64,000 bases of DNA from Staphylococcus argensis. Lineage in GTDB: Bacteria > Bacillota > Bacilli > Staphylococcales > Staphylococcaceae. Under the pieces are notes generated by a model, which worked only from the letters and a program-made list of their open reading frames with translations, did not search any database and was not told the origin of the DNA. The position numbers were made by a program, and so were the translations under genes. Positions 45,854 to 54,757 of this stretch are shown here, one piece after another. Where the stretch lies: the NCBI RefSeq assembly GCF_002902305.1, contig NZ_PPPX01000016.1, positions 463,768-527,767 on the forward strand, in the 5' to 3' direction. Every line of letters begins with the position of its first letter. Position 1 is the stretch's first letter.

Positions 45854-46657
45854 CTACTTCGTATATTGTCCTGCCTTTTTATTATGAGTTTGAGATTTAT
45901 GCCCCATACCTGTTCTTTTAATCAATAAAGCCGTAATCCACGCTGTAATCGGAATGCTGATCGCGACCGCAATCCCACCAAGTAAGATAGAGATAAACTC
46001 TTGCGCAAATAACTTCGAGTTAATAATATGCGCAAATGAGTAGTTCAATTTAAAGAACCAGAAGAAGATTGTGAGCTGGCCACCGAAATAAGCGAGATAA
46101 ATCGTATTGGCGGAGGTCGCCAGAATTTCACGACCGACTCTTAAACCAGACTGCATCAGTTCGGCGCGTGTCAGATCAGGTTTCGTCGTATGCAGCTCGT
46201 ACATCGGCGAACTGATCGTAATCGCCAAGTCAATCACGGCCGCAATAACAGCTAAGACTGTTGTGAAGACCATGAATTTGACCATATCGATGCCGATATT
46301 CATCGAGAAGACGTAAGTCTCATCTTGCTGTTCCGTCGTAAAGCCTTGTAAATGTCCGAGTGACACGCACAGATAGATCGCGACGATGAGTATAAGCGTC
46401 GTAATGAGCGTTGAGATAAAAGCCGCACGTGTCTTAGTATTATAGCTGTTGAGTACGAACAAATTTATCGCAGCAATCGCAATGCAGAACAGTATCGTGA
46501 CGAGATAAATCGGTGCCCCGAAGAGTATCACTACGATGGTGATTACGAGAATAATAAAGTTTAAAAACAATGTCATAAAGGACACGAGGCCCTTTTTACC
46601 ACCAAAAATAATCATCAATATCAGTAGGATAATACCTAGAATCGTTGTCACACTCAT
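45854..46657 (-). CDS. YibE/F-family membrane protein (second subunit)
   Basis: 267 residues with about seven membrane helices. The DLAITISSPMYELHTTKPDLTRAELMQSG stretch (about 155-185) matches a parallel DVAITISSGMAEILRRKPDIS stretch in the upstream neighbour, the family hallmark. The start overlaps the end of that gene by 4 bp. YibE/F proteins are widespread in Firmicutes as adjacent pairs; their function is unknown. Confidence 0.88.
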   Translation of the reverse strand: MSVTTILGIILLILMIIFGGKKGLVSFMTLFLNFIILVITIVVILFGAPIYLVTILFCIAIAAINLFVLNSYNTKTRAAFISTLITTLILIVAIYLCVSLGHLQGFTTEQQDETYVFSMNIGIDMVKFMVFTTVLAVIAAVIDLAITISSPMYELHTTKPDLTRAELMQSGLRVGREILATSANTIYLAYFGGQLTIFFWFFKLNYSFAHIINSKLFAQEFISILLGGIAVAISIPITAWITALLIKRTGMGHKSQTHNKKAGQYTK

Positions 46658-47766
46658 CGTTTAACACCTCGCATTCTCCACCAGAACTGCATGAGCAGAA
46701 TCGTAATTGGAATCGTTAAGACAATGCCGATGCCTCCTGTAATTGCCCGGGAAATTTCGAGCGACCAGTTCATGGATACGGAATAAGTAATCGTGTTCTC
46801 GTTAGTGAGATAGATGAGAAACATTGGCAGGGCACCGGACAGATATGAGAAGAGTAAGATGTTCGTCATCGTACCCATGATGTCTTGCCCGATATGGCGA
46901 CCAGCGAGTGCCCAGCGTGTGAGTGAAATGTCAGGTTTCCGTCGCAGAATCTCAGCCATTCCACTCGAAATCGTAATCGCCACATCCATCACTGCGCCTA
47001 GAGAACCAATCATGACGGAAGCGAGGAAGACTTCAGTCGGTGGCAACGTGAGAAAGCCCATCGTTTCGAATTTCAAGCCATTACCACCTGTGAGCGAAAT
47101 GACGAGCTGCATGAGACCGACACAAATGAAAGTGCCGAGCAACGTACTCACAATGGTGATGCCGGTCCGTAGATTCCAGCCGATGACGAGTAACAATGTG
47201 ACAATCGTGCCCAGAATGACTGCTAAACTCATCAAACCGAAGAGATTGATGTTAGGGTAAGCGTTGTGAATTGCAATCGCAGCAAGTACAGCAATCGAGT
47301 TGACGACGAGCGACAAGATAGAGTGAATACCGATGCGTTTACCTGCCCAAAGCACCGTTAAGATAAAGATACCTGTGAGCGTCACTATGAGCGTGTCGCG
47401 TTTCTTCTCAATAATATACATATCTTTCAAATTCTTACCTACATGAAGCAGAACTTTATTATGCGTAGAGAATTTCTCGCTATCTGCTTGGGATTCGGCA
47501 TAGGTATTATGTAATGTTGTCGTACGGCCTTCGTATTTGCCATTAAGCATCTTAAGCGTCAGACGTTGTGTGTGTTTCGTATCGTGATTGTGATGGTCAT
47601 CCGTGATATGTTTCGTATGCACCTCTTTCACATCAGTCACTTGAGCGAGAGGGATGCGATAGAATTTGTCATTCACTAAGGTAAAAATAATTAGAATAAT
47701 GAAGATAAGACAACATATTGTGAATAACCACGTAAATGGGCGTTGCCAGATAGGTTTCTCTGCCAT
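46654..47766 (-). CDS. YibE/F-family membrane protein (first subunit)
   Basis: 370 residues from the Met at 47766 with GTGAGG upstream (a 24-residue longer frame lacks a site). One N-terminal membrane anchor (about 10-32) is followed by a soluble extracellular His-rich region (HTKHITDDHHNHDTKHTQ, about 45-62), which could bind metal, and then about eight helices with the family motif. It is coupled by a 4-bp overlap to the second subunit. Function unknown. Confidence 0.88.
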   Translation of the reverse strand: MAEKPIWQRPFTWLFTICCLIFIILIIFTLVNDKFYRIPLAQVTDVKEVHTKHITDDHHNHDTKHTQRLTLKMLNGKYEGRTTTLHNTYAESQADSEKFSTHNKVLLHVGKNLKDMYIIEKKRDTLIVTLTGIFILTVLWAGKRIGIHSILSLVVNSIAVLAAIAIHNAYPNINLFGLMSLAVILGTIVTLLLVIGWNLRTGITIVSTLLGTFICVGLMQLVISLTGGNGLKFETMGFLTLPPTEVFLASVMIGSLGAVMDVAITISSGMAEILRRKPDISLTRWALAGRHIGQDIMGTMTNILLFSYLSGALPMFLIYLTNENTITYSVSMNWSLEISRAITGGIGIVLTIPITILLMQFWWRMRGVKR

Positions 47767-48004
47767 GATTTCAACCTCACTTCGTAAAGCATGTGATAAC
47801 ACTGTGATTATACGCTTGTCATGCAAGTAATTCAAAGATTTCTAGGTTGTTTATGGCGAGTTGTGAGTGTTGTAGTGGAGATATTTGTAGTAGGAGATTT
47901 ATTAAAAATGTAGGATGATAGTTTGAATTGAATGGCTTACCAATGAAATTAAATTATGGATTGACTTTTAAAAAGATTAACTATATAATAATGAATGTTC
48001 AATT

Positions 48005-48097
48005 GGAGGAATACCCAAGTCCGGCTGAAGGGATCGGTCTTGAAAACCGACAGGAGCTTAACGGCTCGCGGGGGTTCGAATCCCTCTTCCTCCGCCA
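48005..48097 (+). tRNA. tRNA-Ser (anticodon UGA)
   Basis: 93 nt including an encoded CCA. Acceptor GGAGGAA/TTCCTCC with discriminator G, a long class II variable arm (ACAGGAGCTTAACGGCTC region), T-arm GGGGGTTCGAATCCCTC, and anticodon TGA at 48041-48043 in loop CTTGAAA. Decodes UCA and related serine codons. Confidence 0.96.
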
Positions 48098-48130
48098 TTA
48101 TATTTGAATTCCAAGACTAATTGATATAGA

Positions 48131-48170
48131 AGGCAAGTACTCAATTGAGTTTGAGTGTTTGCCTTTTTTA
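48131..48170 (+). terminator. Terminator of tRNA-Ser
   Basis: AGGCAAGTACTC / GAGTGTTTGCCT stem followed by TTTTTTA. A second stem (CGGTTAGTGAT/ATCACTAGCCG) with TTATTTTTTC follows at 48188-48225. Confidence 0.8.
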
Positions 48171-48242
48171 TTTTGGGTGTACACTTTTAACGGTTAGTGA
48201 TGAAAATCACTAGCCGTTATTTTTTCTTTTTACACCAAAAAA

Positions 48243-48345
48243 GGCACGAATATCTCTATAATAGTAGGTACCTACGCAAACTAAAAAGAAGATATTGTGC
48301 CTATGTTTAATGATACACCAATTGTTTTAGGAATTAAAGTACTAA
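48243..48345 (+). mobile_element. Possible ISL3-family IS 5-prime end remnant
   Basis: GGCACGAATATC..GATATTGTGCC dyad with a central GTAGGTACCTAC palindrome precedes an ATG whose translation MFNDTPIVLGIKVLNIVI resembles the MxNDxxxxLxIKDxNI start of ISL3-type transposases. It then runs out. On the minus strand the same dyad with a TTTTTT tail would end the small gene at 48392-48616. Confidence 0.35.
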
Positions 48346-48391
48346 ATATCGTAATAAATAGCTGCGTTTCACTTAGAACTAACCTTGTAAG

Positions 48392-48616
48392 TTATAAGAC
48401 AATAAACAACGTTATACCTGATAGAGCGATTGCCATCACTATCGATAAAATGAGTATCGTTACGAACTTTTCTACGAGTGAAACATTGCGATACATAATA
48501 AATACAGAAGCTGTAAAAATAAGTAGTCCCGCAATAAAATAAATGAGAAAGCACACCATACTAAATGCATACGGATGATGAGTGATGCCATCTAGTCGAT
48601 CCATAAATTGGTCCAT
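48392..48616 (-). CDS. Small two-helix membrane protein
   Basis: 74 residues. A polar N-terminus with DQFMDRLDGITHHPYAF, then two hydrophobic helices (about 19-41 and 49-74). AGAGGAG lies 7 nt upstream of the ATG. No family recognised. It precedes the protease gene in the opposite-facing order but on the same strand, 165 bp apart. Confidence 0.55.
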   Translation of the reverse strand: MDQFMDRLDGITHHPYAFSMVCFLIYFIAGLLIFTASVFIMYRNVSLVEKFVTILILSIVMAIALSGITLFIVL

Positions 48617-48781
48617 ACAAATACTCCTCTATTCAAAAATAATCTACCTTGACGTGTTTAGTCGGATTATTCGCTCAGTAGCGACAAAGCCATTCCATTC
48701 ATATTGGTGACTAATCCCATCAAGCACCATTTAAAAAGGAGGGTAAGACTGCTCGCAGTCTTAAACCTCCAAAATATGTCA

Positions 48782-49630
48782 TTATCGACGATGATTATTG
48801 ATAAATTGTTGTGCTTGCGGTGTTAAAGCTTCGCCACCAGCCACCTCTTGTTGTGAATATTTATCTGTACTATTTCCTCTTAAATTCCAACCGTAAGTAC
48901 GCAAACCGTAAACTTGGTATTTATTATTAACGATTGGAGAACCAGAAGCACCTGCACGGAATTTATCTTTAAACATCAATTCAGTGTGATTAGATGAATA
49001 TTGCAAGAATCTAAATTTATTCCAGTATGCTTTCGTATTATCGTTATTTTGCCAAGGATAACCTAAAGAGTAGAGTCGATCTTTATATTTCAAACCTTGA
49101 ATTTGTTTTTGAGATGCCAACTTCAATGGTTGAGCAGCTTTTGACATATCTTCTTTCGTGTTAACGACTGCAATATCTTGTCCAGCAACTTTAGAAATAC
49201 GATTCGCATGGAACTTGTAAGGGCGCTTGTTGCCGTCACGGTTCATTTCAAATGTTACATTTTTAGCCGCTACAGCTTTGCCATTTGGATTATCAATCAC
49301 GTGACCATTCGTTAAGAACGTATGTTTATCAATCATAAAGCCAGTGCCCATACTGTCTTTGCCTTTACCTTTCCAGCCGTCTACGTTACTGACACGACCC
49401 ACAGCTTTATACTTCGTCTTATTCGCATAGCCATAATGTTTAATCGTTACATCGTTATTATTAATTTTCGTCGCTTTTTGATAAGCACTATTCGCATTAC
49501 TTGGATACATACCATCGTAGTCGTAATGGCCTTCCACAGCTTGAGATGTATTCATTTCAGCACCAAGTCCGACTGTTAAGAGGCCCGTCGCAATGAGTGC
49601 TGCGCTTGTCTTTTTAATCACATTTTTCAT
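48782..49630 (-). CDS. Secreted V8-like serine protease (glutamyl endopeptidase family S1B)
   Basis: 282 residues. A signal peptide (about 1-29) and a short propeptide-like stretch precede the trypsin-fold domain. The catalytic triad is His110 (LTNGHVID), Asp152 (GQDIAVV) and Ser229 (AGASGSPI), each in the context of SspA/Esp/exfoliative-toxin proteases. It lacks the C-terminal Pro/Asp/Asn repeat tail of S. aureus V8 protease. Glu specificity is expected from family but not provable here. AAAGGGG precedes the ATG. Secreted, possibly processed by another protease. Confidence 0.88.
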   Translation of the reverse strand: MKNVIKKTSAALIATGLLTVGLGAEMNTSQAVEGHYDYDGMYPSNANSAYQKATKINNNDVTIKHYGYANKTKYKAVGRVSNVDGWKGKGKDSMGTGFMIDKHTFLTNGHVIDNPNGKAVAAKNVTFEMNRDGNKRPYKFHANRISKVAGQDIAVVNTKEDMSKAAQPLKLASQKQIQGLKYKDRLYSLGYPWQNNDNTKAYWNKFRFLQYSSNHTELMFKDKFRAGASGSPIVNNKYQVYGLRTYGWNLRGNSTDKYSQQEVAGGEALTPQAQQFINNHRR

Positions 49631-49798
49631 TTTATAAACCCCTTTAGTTGTAAAAGTTAGAATCGCTTACATTCTACCATATTGATTTAAAGATAAAATG
49701 CTTTTTAAGAAATTCTTTCCAAACATTTAAAAATGGTCACTTATGCTGTTTTCAATAAATTGCTAAATGTCACTCTCATTTTACGCAAAAACAGGTCA

Positions 49799-49843
49799 TT
49801 GACAATTAAAAAAGTGCGCCTTATAATTATTTAGGTAGCCTAA
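49799..49843 (+). promoter_or_regulatory. Consensus promoter with MarR operator
   Basis: A perfect SigA promoter TTGACA-N17-TATAAT (49799-49827) is followed directly by TTAGG-TAG-CCTAA (49831-49843), a palindrome covering the start site. It precedes the MarR gene, so autorepression is likely. Confidence 0.75.
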
Positions 49844-49876
49844 CCAAATTGTTATAAGAAATGAGGAACTCAGACG

Positions 49877-50305
49877 ATGGATAAAGTGCAACAATTATTC
49901 GAAGAATATTTAAAGATTCATAAAAGATATTATCAAGTATCTACCAACGCGTTCGTGCCGATCAATATTTCACTTACGCAATGGAATGTGCTCAAATACA
50001 TTCATTTTAGTCAAGATAAATTGACTGTCTCAGATTTGGCTAACAAAGCAGAGGTTCGTGTGCCGACAATGACAGAGACGGTAAAGCATCTGTTGGACGA
50101 GGAGATGCTCGAAGCGGAAACGGATGCGCAGGATAAGCGTAAGAAATATTATCATCTCACACCATTAGGGGAGCAGTTATTTGAAAAAGCGAACGACATT
50201 GGTCTCACTGTTCAGAATGACTTGCTACAAGATTGCACAGAGGAAGAAATTGATACGACGATTAAAGTCTTAAATTCAATTTCTCAACGTCTGACTCACT
50301 ATTAA
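49877..50305 (+). CDS. MarR-family transcriptional regulator
   Basis: 142 residues. Winged helix-turn-helix in LTVSDLANKAEVRVPTMTETVKHLLDEEML split over helices 3-4 (about 55-85), followed by a DAQDKRKKYYHLTPLGEQL wing typical of MarR. GAGGAA precedes the ATG. First gene of a two-gene operon with a drug-efflux pump (gap about 30 bp), controlled by a palindrome over the promoter start, so it probably represses the operon until a ligand binds. Confidence 0.9.
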   Translation: MDKVQQLFEEYLKIHKRYYQVSTNAFVPINISLTQWNVLKYIHFSQDKLTVSDLANKAEVRVPTMTETVKHLLDEEMLEAETDAQDKRKKYYHLTPLGEQLFEKANDIGLTVQNDLLQDCTEEEIDTTIKVLNSISQRLTHY

Positions 50306-50336
50306 TTTGAAATCATACGAAAGGAAGGTCCTTAAC

Positions 50337-51737
50337 TTGGAACATAGTTCAATATCGCAGCGTCGACAAATACTCATCGTCAGCATGATTCTTCTAGGCG
50401 CATTTATCGCAGTGTTGAACCAAACCATTCTCACTAGTGTCTTGCCAGATATTATGCAAGACTTCAATCTCTCAAGTACCACAGCTCAATGGCTGACCAC
50501 CATATTTATGTTAATTTCTGGGATTCTCATTCCTGTTTCAGCTTTTCTACTAAACAAATTTACGATTCGTCAACTGTTCTTTACCGCTATGACTTGCTTG
50601 GTCGTGGGCTCGCTCATCAGCTTTCTTTCATTTAACTTTACTTCTTTATTAATAGGGCGAATTATACAAGCACTCGGTGCAGGGATACTCCTCCCTCTTT
50701 CACAAACCGTACTATTCTTACTTTTTTCAGTTGAAAAACGCGGGGTCGCAATGGGCGTCTTCGGTCTTGTCATCGGCTTTGCGCCAGCGATTGCACCTGT
50801 CTTGTCAGGTTATATCGTCAATATTATGACTTGGAAAGTATTGTTCTTAATTATTCTTGCTGTTTCACTTTTAGACTTCGTCATCAGTCTCTTCTTTATG
50901 GAAAATGTTTCTGAGGTTAACCCTATGCGTCTCGACATCTTCTCAGTTGTACTTTCAACATTAGGTTTCGGCGGTATTCTCTTCAGCGTAAGTATCGCAG
51001 GGGAAATTGGTTGGTTACATCCTATTTCAATCGGCTCAATTATCATATTCGCGTTAATCTTAACGGCGTTTATCTTAAGACAACTCAAACTTGCACAACC
51101 TGTATTGGAGTTTAGGGTGTATAAATACGTTAACTTTACCATTTCAACGGTTCTTATCGTCTTTATGATTGTCATCTTCATGGGTAGTATGAGCATCTTA
51201 CCACTCTACTTAGAAAGCATTCATGACAAGACGGCCTTTGGAGTAGGACTCGTCTTATTACCTGGAGGTATCTTGCTTGGTATTCTATCTCCAGTAGGTG
51301 GACGTATTTATGACATTTTAGGGCCGAAATTGCTCAGTATTTGTAGTATGATTTTTATCTTTATCGGTGGTCTCGTGCTCGCCTTTACGACAATTTCTAC
51401 GTCTATTCCACAAATCATCATTGGCTTCTCCTTGATTTCTGTAGGAAGTGCAGGAATTATGACGCCGATGACTACCGCAGCAATCAACGCCTTGCCACCG
51501 CATCTCATCACGCACGGTACAGCGATGAATAATACCATCCGGCAAGTAGCGTCAGCAATTGGTACTGCACTATTAATCACGCTAATGTCTACGGTATCTA
51601 AAGCATCAACACATGGGCATTTACTAGCGATGATTTCAGGTTTCAAAGCAGTGTATATTGCCGTAAGTTTCATCGCTTTACTAGGTATTATCTTGTCGTT
51701 CTTCATTGAGCAGAACAAGTATACAGAAGGAGAATAG
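50337..51737 (+). CDS. MDR family MFS transporter (DHA2, 14-helix)
   Basis: 466 residues from the TTG at 50337, preceded by AAGGAAGG at 8 nt; another TTG at 50307 lacks a site. About 14 membrane helices. LNQTILTSVLPDIM in helix 1, RIIQALGAGILLPL, and GLVIGFAPAIAPVLSGYI (motif C) mark a drug:proton antiporter of the LmrB/Bmr-like DHA2 group. It is cotranscribed with the MarR regulator. Substrate unknown. A strong terminator follows at 51804-51850. Confidence 0.9.
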   Translation: MEHSSISQRRQILIVSMILLGAFIAVLNQTILTSVLPDIMQDFNLSSTTAQWLTTIFMLISGILIPVSAFLLNKFTIRQLFFTAMTCLVVGSLISFLSFNFTSLLIGRIIQALGAGILLPLSQTVLFLLFSVEKRGVAMGVFGLVIGFAPAIAPVLSGYIVNIMTWKVLFLIILAVSLLDFVISLFFMENVSEVNPMRLDIFSVVLSTLGFGGILFSVSIAGEIGWLHPISIGSIIIFALILTAFILRQLKLAQPVLEFRVYKYVNFTISTVLIVFMIVIFMGSMSILPLYLESIHDKTAFGVGLVLLPGGILLGILSPVGGRIYDILGPKLLSICSMIFIFIGGLVLAFTTISTSIPQIIIGFSLISVGSAGIMTPMTTAAINALPPHLITHGTAMNNTIRQVASAIGTALLITLMSTVSKASTHGHLLAMISGFKAVYIAVSFIALLGIILSFFIEQNKYTEGE

Positions 51738-51803
51738 GATCATTTTCGGAGGTTACTCTTGAAAGGCGGACTAGCGTTCAATATAATCTCTCCTCCCTTT
51801 ACA

Positions 51804-51850
51804 CGCACTTCATAAAGTTAAGCCACCCACTTACTTTATGAAGTGTTTTT
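51804..51850 (+). terminator. Terminator of the MarR-efflux operon
   Basis: CACTTCATAAAGT / ACTTTATGAAGTG perfect 13-bp stem followed by TTTTTTT. Confidence 0.88.
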
Positions 51851-51938
51851 TTATGCATCGTAAAAGGCATTTTACCGATAGCTAAAACCTAAATCACCTT
51901 TAAATTTGAAAACGTTTCCTAAAATTTCTGTAAAACGG

Positions 51939-51967
51939 TTGAATGGTGTCAATTTGTTATATATAAT
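51939..51967 (+). promoter_or_regulatory. Promoter of the peptide-lipase-peptide unit
   Basis: TTGAAT-N17-TATAAT, followed about 130 bp later by the first small peptide gene. A cre-like word with two mismatches (TGAAAACGTTTCCT, 51907-51920) lies just upstream and may bring CcpA control. No other promoter is evident before the lipase. Confidence 0.6.
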
Positions 51968-52101
51968 ACTAATAAATAAATTATAAAAATGGAAAAACTT
52001 GTTATTGGCAACATAAAATATTATCTCTAAAAAACTAGTGTCATTCACAATAACGAGTGTTGGGAGTGTCTACTTTTTATAATGAAGAAGGAGGATGACA
52101 A

Positions 52102-52173
52102 ATGACAGCTAAAGCATTCTTTATTAAAATTCTTGAACTTATTCCACGCGCAATCGTCAATATTTTTATCTAA
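52102..52173 (+). CDS. PSM-like amphipathic peptide upstream of the lipase
   Basis: 23 codons, starting MTAKAFFIKILELIPR. The helix has Phe, Ile and Leu on one side and Lys4, Lys9, Glu12 and Arg16 on the other, net charge about +2, with one proline at position 15. No signal peptide. A strong GGAGG lies 8 nt before the ATG, with a well-defined stop (TAA). The lipase start follows 39 bp later with no terminator between. Size, charge and lack of leader match staphylococcal PSM peptides; a leader peptide for the lipase is the alternative. Confidence 0.72.
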   Translation: MTAKAFFIKILELIPRAIVNIFI

Positions 52174-52212
52174 GGATCTATTCGCAACTAAAAAATTAAA
52201 GAGGTGTTGAAT

Positions 52213-54606
52213 ATGAAACAAAGAAGAAATAAGTACAGTATTCGCAAATTTAGCATAGGGGCATCGTCCATCCTAATCGCTTCACTCCTATTCTTGGGTG
52301 GCGGAAGTGCCCACGCTGCAGAGAAAGCAGAGCAACAAGGGGATAGTACGACAGGTTCAACGACACAGACAACTGGGGAACAAGCTGTGCAAGATAGTGA
52401 ATCAACACCGAATACATCACAAACTTCTCAACAAGAGACACCGCAAGATTCAGATGCAACAGATCAAAAAGATAGCCTACATAAAGATACGCCACAAACT
52501 AACGATGCTAACACATCTTCTAAAGACACTCCTGACAACACTTCAACTGAGCAGCCTACAGATACTCATGCTGCAAACGACGCAACTCAAAGTGATGCTT
52601 CACAATCCACTAATGATGCCACTCACTCTAAAGATCAGACTAAACAAACTCCATCACAAGACCAAGCTAACGACGATACAGATGCGAAAGCCACTGACGA
52701 TGATGCAGATGCGCAACCTGACAACGATGACGTAGCGCAAGATGATCAGGCGGATGCGAGTCAAAGTCATCAAGATAGTGTACAACAAGATGACGAAGCG
52801 GACACAGACGCAAATACTAAAGATGACGACACTCAAGCTGCCAAACACGACCAAGATGCTGACCAACAAGACGCAGATCAATCAGATGATGATGCAGATG
52901 CGCAACAAGCTGACGCTGCGAAACACGATGCAGATGCGACAGACCATACGTCCGATAAACAAACTTCTAACGATGAGGATCCCGCAACTTCATCTGACTC
53001 AGACGTAACAGCACAACACGATGATGCGCAATCCGACGACACTAACCACTCAGCTGACGATCACTCAGCTACAGATGATGTCAAAGCTCAAGACAGTGAC
53101 GCTAAGCATGATAGTGACGCTCAAGCTCAGAACACGCATGCCACTGAACCTTCCAATCAATCTGCGCAAACAACGCAAGACAAAGCTGACAATACCAATG
53201 ATGCCACTCAAGCTACTAGTAAAATGACTGCACATCAAGACACTGATGATGCCGATAAAAAGAAAGAAATTGACCCTGATTTTTCAGCAGTAGATAGCGA
53301 AACATTAGATAAACAAGATCAATCAGAAGATGAGAAGAAAGATAAAGATGAAAAAGAAGGTTTAAAAACACTTAAAGACAACGCTGTCGCAACACAATCT
53401 AACAACAAGAGCAAGACAAGAGAAGCGGAAGAAGTGAAAGACCAACCGGATAAGAAAGCGGATCAACAACACTACAAAAACAAAGAACCGATCGTGCTAG
53501 TACACGGTTTAAGTGGTTATACAGATGATATCAAACCTGATGTGCTCGAACATTATTGGGGCGGAGATAAAGCAGACATCACGCAAGATTTAGAACAACA
53601 TGGTTACAAGACGTATGAAGCAAGCGTAAGTGCATTCGGCAGTAACTATGACAGAGCGGTTGAGCTATACTACTACCTTAAAGGCGGTACAGTCGACTAC
53701 GGTGCTGCTCACGCAGAGAAATACGGTCATGACCGCTACGGTAAGACATACGAAGGTGTCTACAAAGATTGGGAACCAGGTAAGAAAGTTCATTTAGTTG
53801 GTCATAGTATGGGTGGACAAACAATTCGTCAACTTGAAGAGTTATTACGCAATGGTAATAAAGAAGAACAAGATTATCAGAAAGAACATGGTGGCGACAT
53901 TTCACCGCTATACGAAGGAGACCATGACAATATGATTTCTTCAATCACAACATTAGCGACGCCACATAATGGTTCTCACGGTTCTGACAAGTTAGGTAAT
54001 GAAGCGTTGATCCGCCAAGTCGTATATGACTATGCGAAATGGACTGGTGGCAAAGATACGAAGCAAGATCTCGGTCTTGGTCAATGGGGTCTTAAACAAC
54101 GCGATGGTGAATCATTCAACGACTATCTTAAACGCGTGAAACAGAATGATAAATTATGGAAGTCTAAAGACAACGCTTTCTATGATTTATCTCTCGCAGG
54201 TGCATCTAAGATTAACCAGAACACATCAATGAATCCGAATATCTCTTACAAGACATATACAGGTTCTGCGTCACACCGTAGTTTAGGTGGTCGTTACAAG
54301 TCAGATCTTAACATGATGTTCTTACTCTCTATCACAGGTAATGTGATTGGAAAAGTGAACGAAAAAGAATGGCGCGATAATGATGGTCTCGTTTCTGTCA
54401 TTTCTGGTCTTCACCCATTCAACCAACCACACGTTGACGCTTCAGATAAAGATCAGAAAGGTGTATGGCAAGTGACACCTGTCATGAAAGGTTGGGACCA
54501 CGCTGATTTCGTTGGACAAGATTACTCAGATACGAAACGTTCCGCGCAAGAATTGAAAGAATTCTATAGAGGTATCGCAGACGACCTCGTAAGTATTGAA
54601 GAATAA
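52213..54606 (+). CDS. lip: YSIRK-type triacylglycerol lipase with very long acidic propeptide
   Basis: 797 residues from the ATG at 52213 with GAGGTG upstream. YSIRKFSIGASSILIA-type signal peptide (cleavage near residue 36, SAHA), then a propeptide of about 375 residues built of Asp, Gln, Ala, Thr and Ser (many DADAQ/DDAD units), then a mature lipase of about 385 residues. The mature part shows VLVHGLSGYTDD, the nucleophile Ser532 in LVGHSMGGQT, and a histidine in KGWDHADFVG. S. hyicus and S. aureus lipase propeptides are about 205-260 residues, so this is clearly extended. Secreted lipid hydrolysis. Confidence 0.93.
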   Translation: MKQRRNKYSIRKFSIGASSILIASLLFLGGGSAHAAEKAEQQGDSTTGSTTQTTGEQAVQDSESTPNTSQTSQQETPQDSDATDQKDSLHKDTPQTNDANTSSKDTPDNTSTEQPTDTHAANDATQSDASQSTNDATHSKDQTKQTPSQDQANDDTDAKATDDDADAQPDNDDVAQDDQADASQSHQDSVQQDDEADTDANTKDDDTQAAKHDQDADQQDADQSDDDADAQQADAAKHDADATDHTSDKQTSNDEDPATSSDSDVTAQHDDAQSDDTNHSADDHSATDDVKAQDSDAKHDSDAQAQNTHATEPSNQSAQTTQDKADNTNDATQATSKMTAHQDTDDADKKKEIDPDFSAVDSETLDKQDQSEDEKKDKDEKEGLKTLKDNAVATQSNNKSKTREAEEVKDQPDKKADQQHYKNKEPIVLVHGLSGYTDDIKPDVLEHYWGGDKADITQDLEQHGYKTYEASVSAFGSNYDRAVELYYYLKGGTVDYGAAHAEKYGHDRYGKTYEGVYKDWEPGKKVHLVGHSMGGQTIRQLEELLRNGNKEEQDYQKEHGGDISPLYEGDHDNMISSITTLATPHNGSHGSDKLGNEALIRQVVYDYAKWTGGKDTKQDLGLGQWGLKQRDGESFNDYLKRVKQNDKLWKSKDNAFYDLSLAGASKINQNTSMNPNISYKTYTGSASHRSLGGRYKSDLNMMFLLSITGNVIGKVNEKEWRDNDGLVSVISGLHPFNQPHVDASDKDQKGVWQVTPVMKGWDHADFVGQDYSDTKRSAQELKEFYRGIADDLVSIEE

Positions 54607-54627
54607 TCAATGGAAGGAGTTCATCAC

Positions 54628-54693
54628 ATGGCAGGAAATGTTGTAGAACTATTCAGCTCTTTACTTAGACTTTTAAAGAACTTATTTGGATAA
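54628..54693 (+). CDS. PSM-like amphipathic peptide downstream of the lipase
   Basis: 21 codons, starting MAGNVVELFSSLLRLL and ending NLFG. Val, Leu and Phe at 5, 6, 8, 9, 12, 13, 15, 16, 19 and 20 make a strongly hydrophobic face; Glu7, Arg14 and Lys17 lie opposite, net charge about +1. No signal peptide. GGAAGGAG lies 8 nt upstream. It starts 21 bp after the lipase stop and is followed by a good terminator, so it is very probably the last gene of the lipase transcript. Confidence 0.72.
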   Translation: MAGNVVELFSSLLRLLKNLFG

Positions 54694-54723
54694 AATACAG
54701 TAATGAGCATTTAAGTTTGGCAG

Positions 54724-54757
54724 GCACTGAGGCGACGATTGATTTAACGTCGTCTTG
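54724..54757 (+). terminator. Terminator of the peptide-lipase-peptide unit
   Basis: GCACTGAGGCGACG / CGTCGTCTTGGTGC stem followed by TTTTTT. No comparable signal exists between the two peptides and the lipase. Confidence 0.85.

Noticed and set aside
46814..47260. Plus-strand 148-codon frame
   Set aside because: Antisense to the YibE/F gene; Pro, Arg and Met-rich shadow without start signal.
48297..48542. Plus-strand 81-codon frame as a real gene
   Set aside because: Only its first 20 codons look transposase-like; the rest is antisense to a small membrane gene with a good ribosome binding site.
51759..51815. TTG-started 18-codon ORF after the efflux pump
   Set aside because: Has a GGAGG before it but the product is not amphipathic and runs into the terminator stem.
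52298..53227. Several alternative frames in the lipase propeptide
   Set aside because: Repeat-biased sequence keeps other frames open; products are Met/Thr/Lys artefacts with no ribosome binding site.
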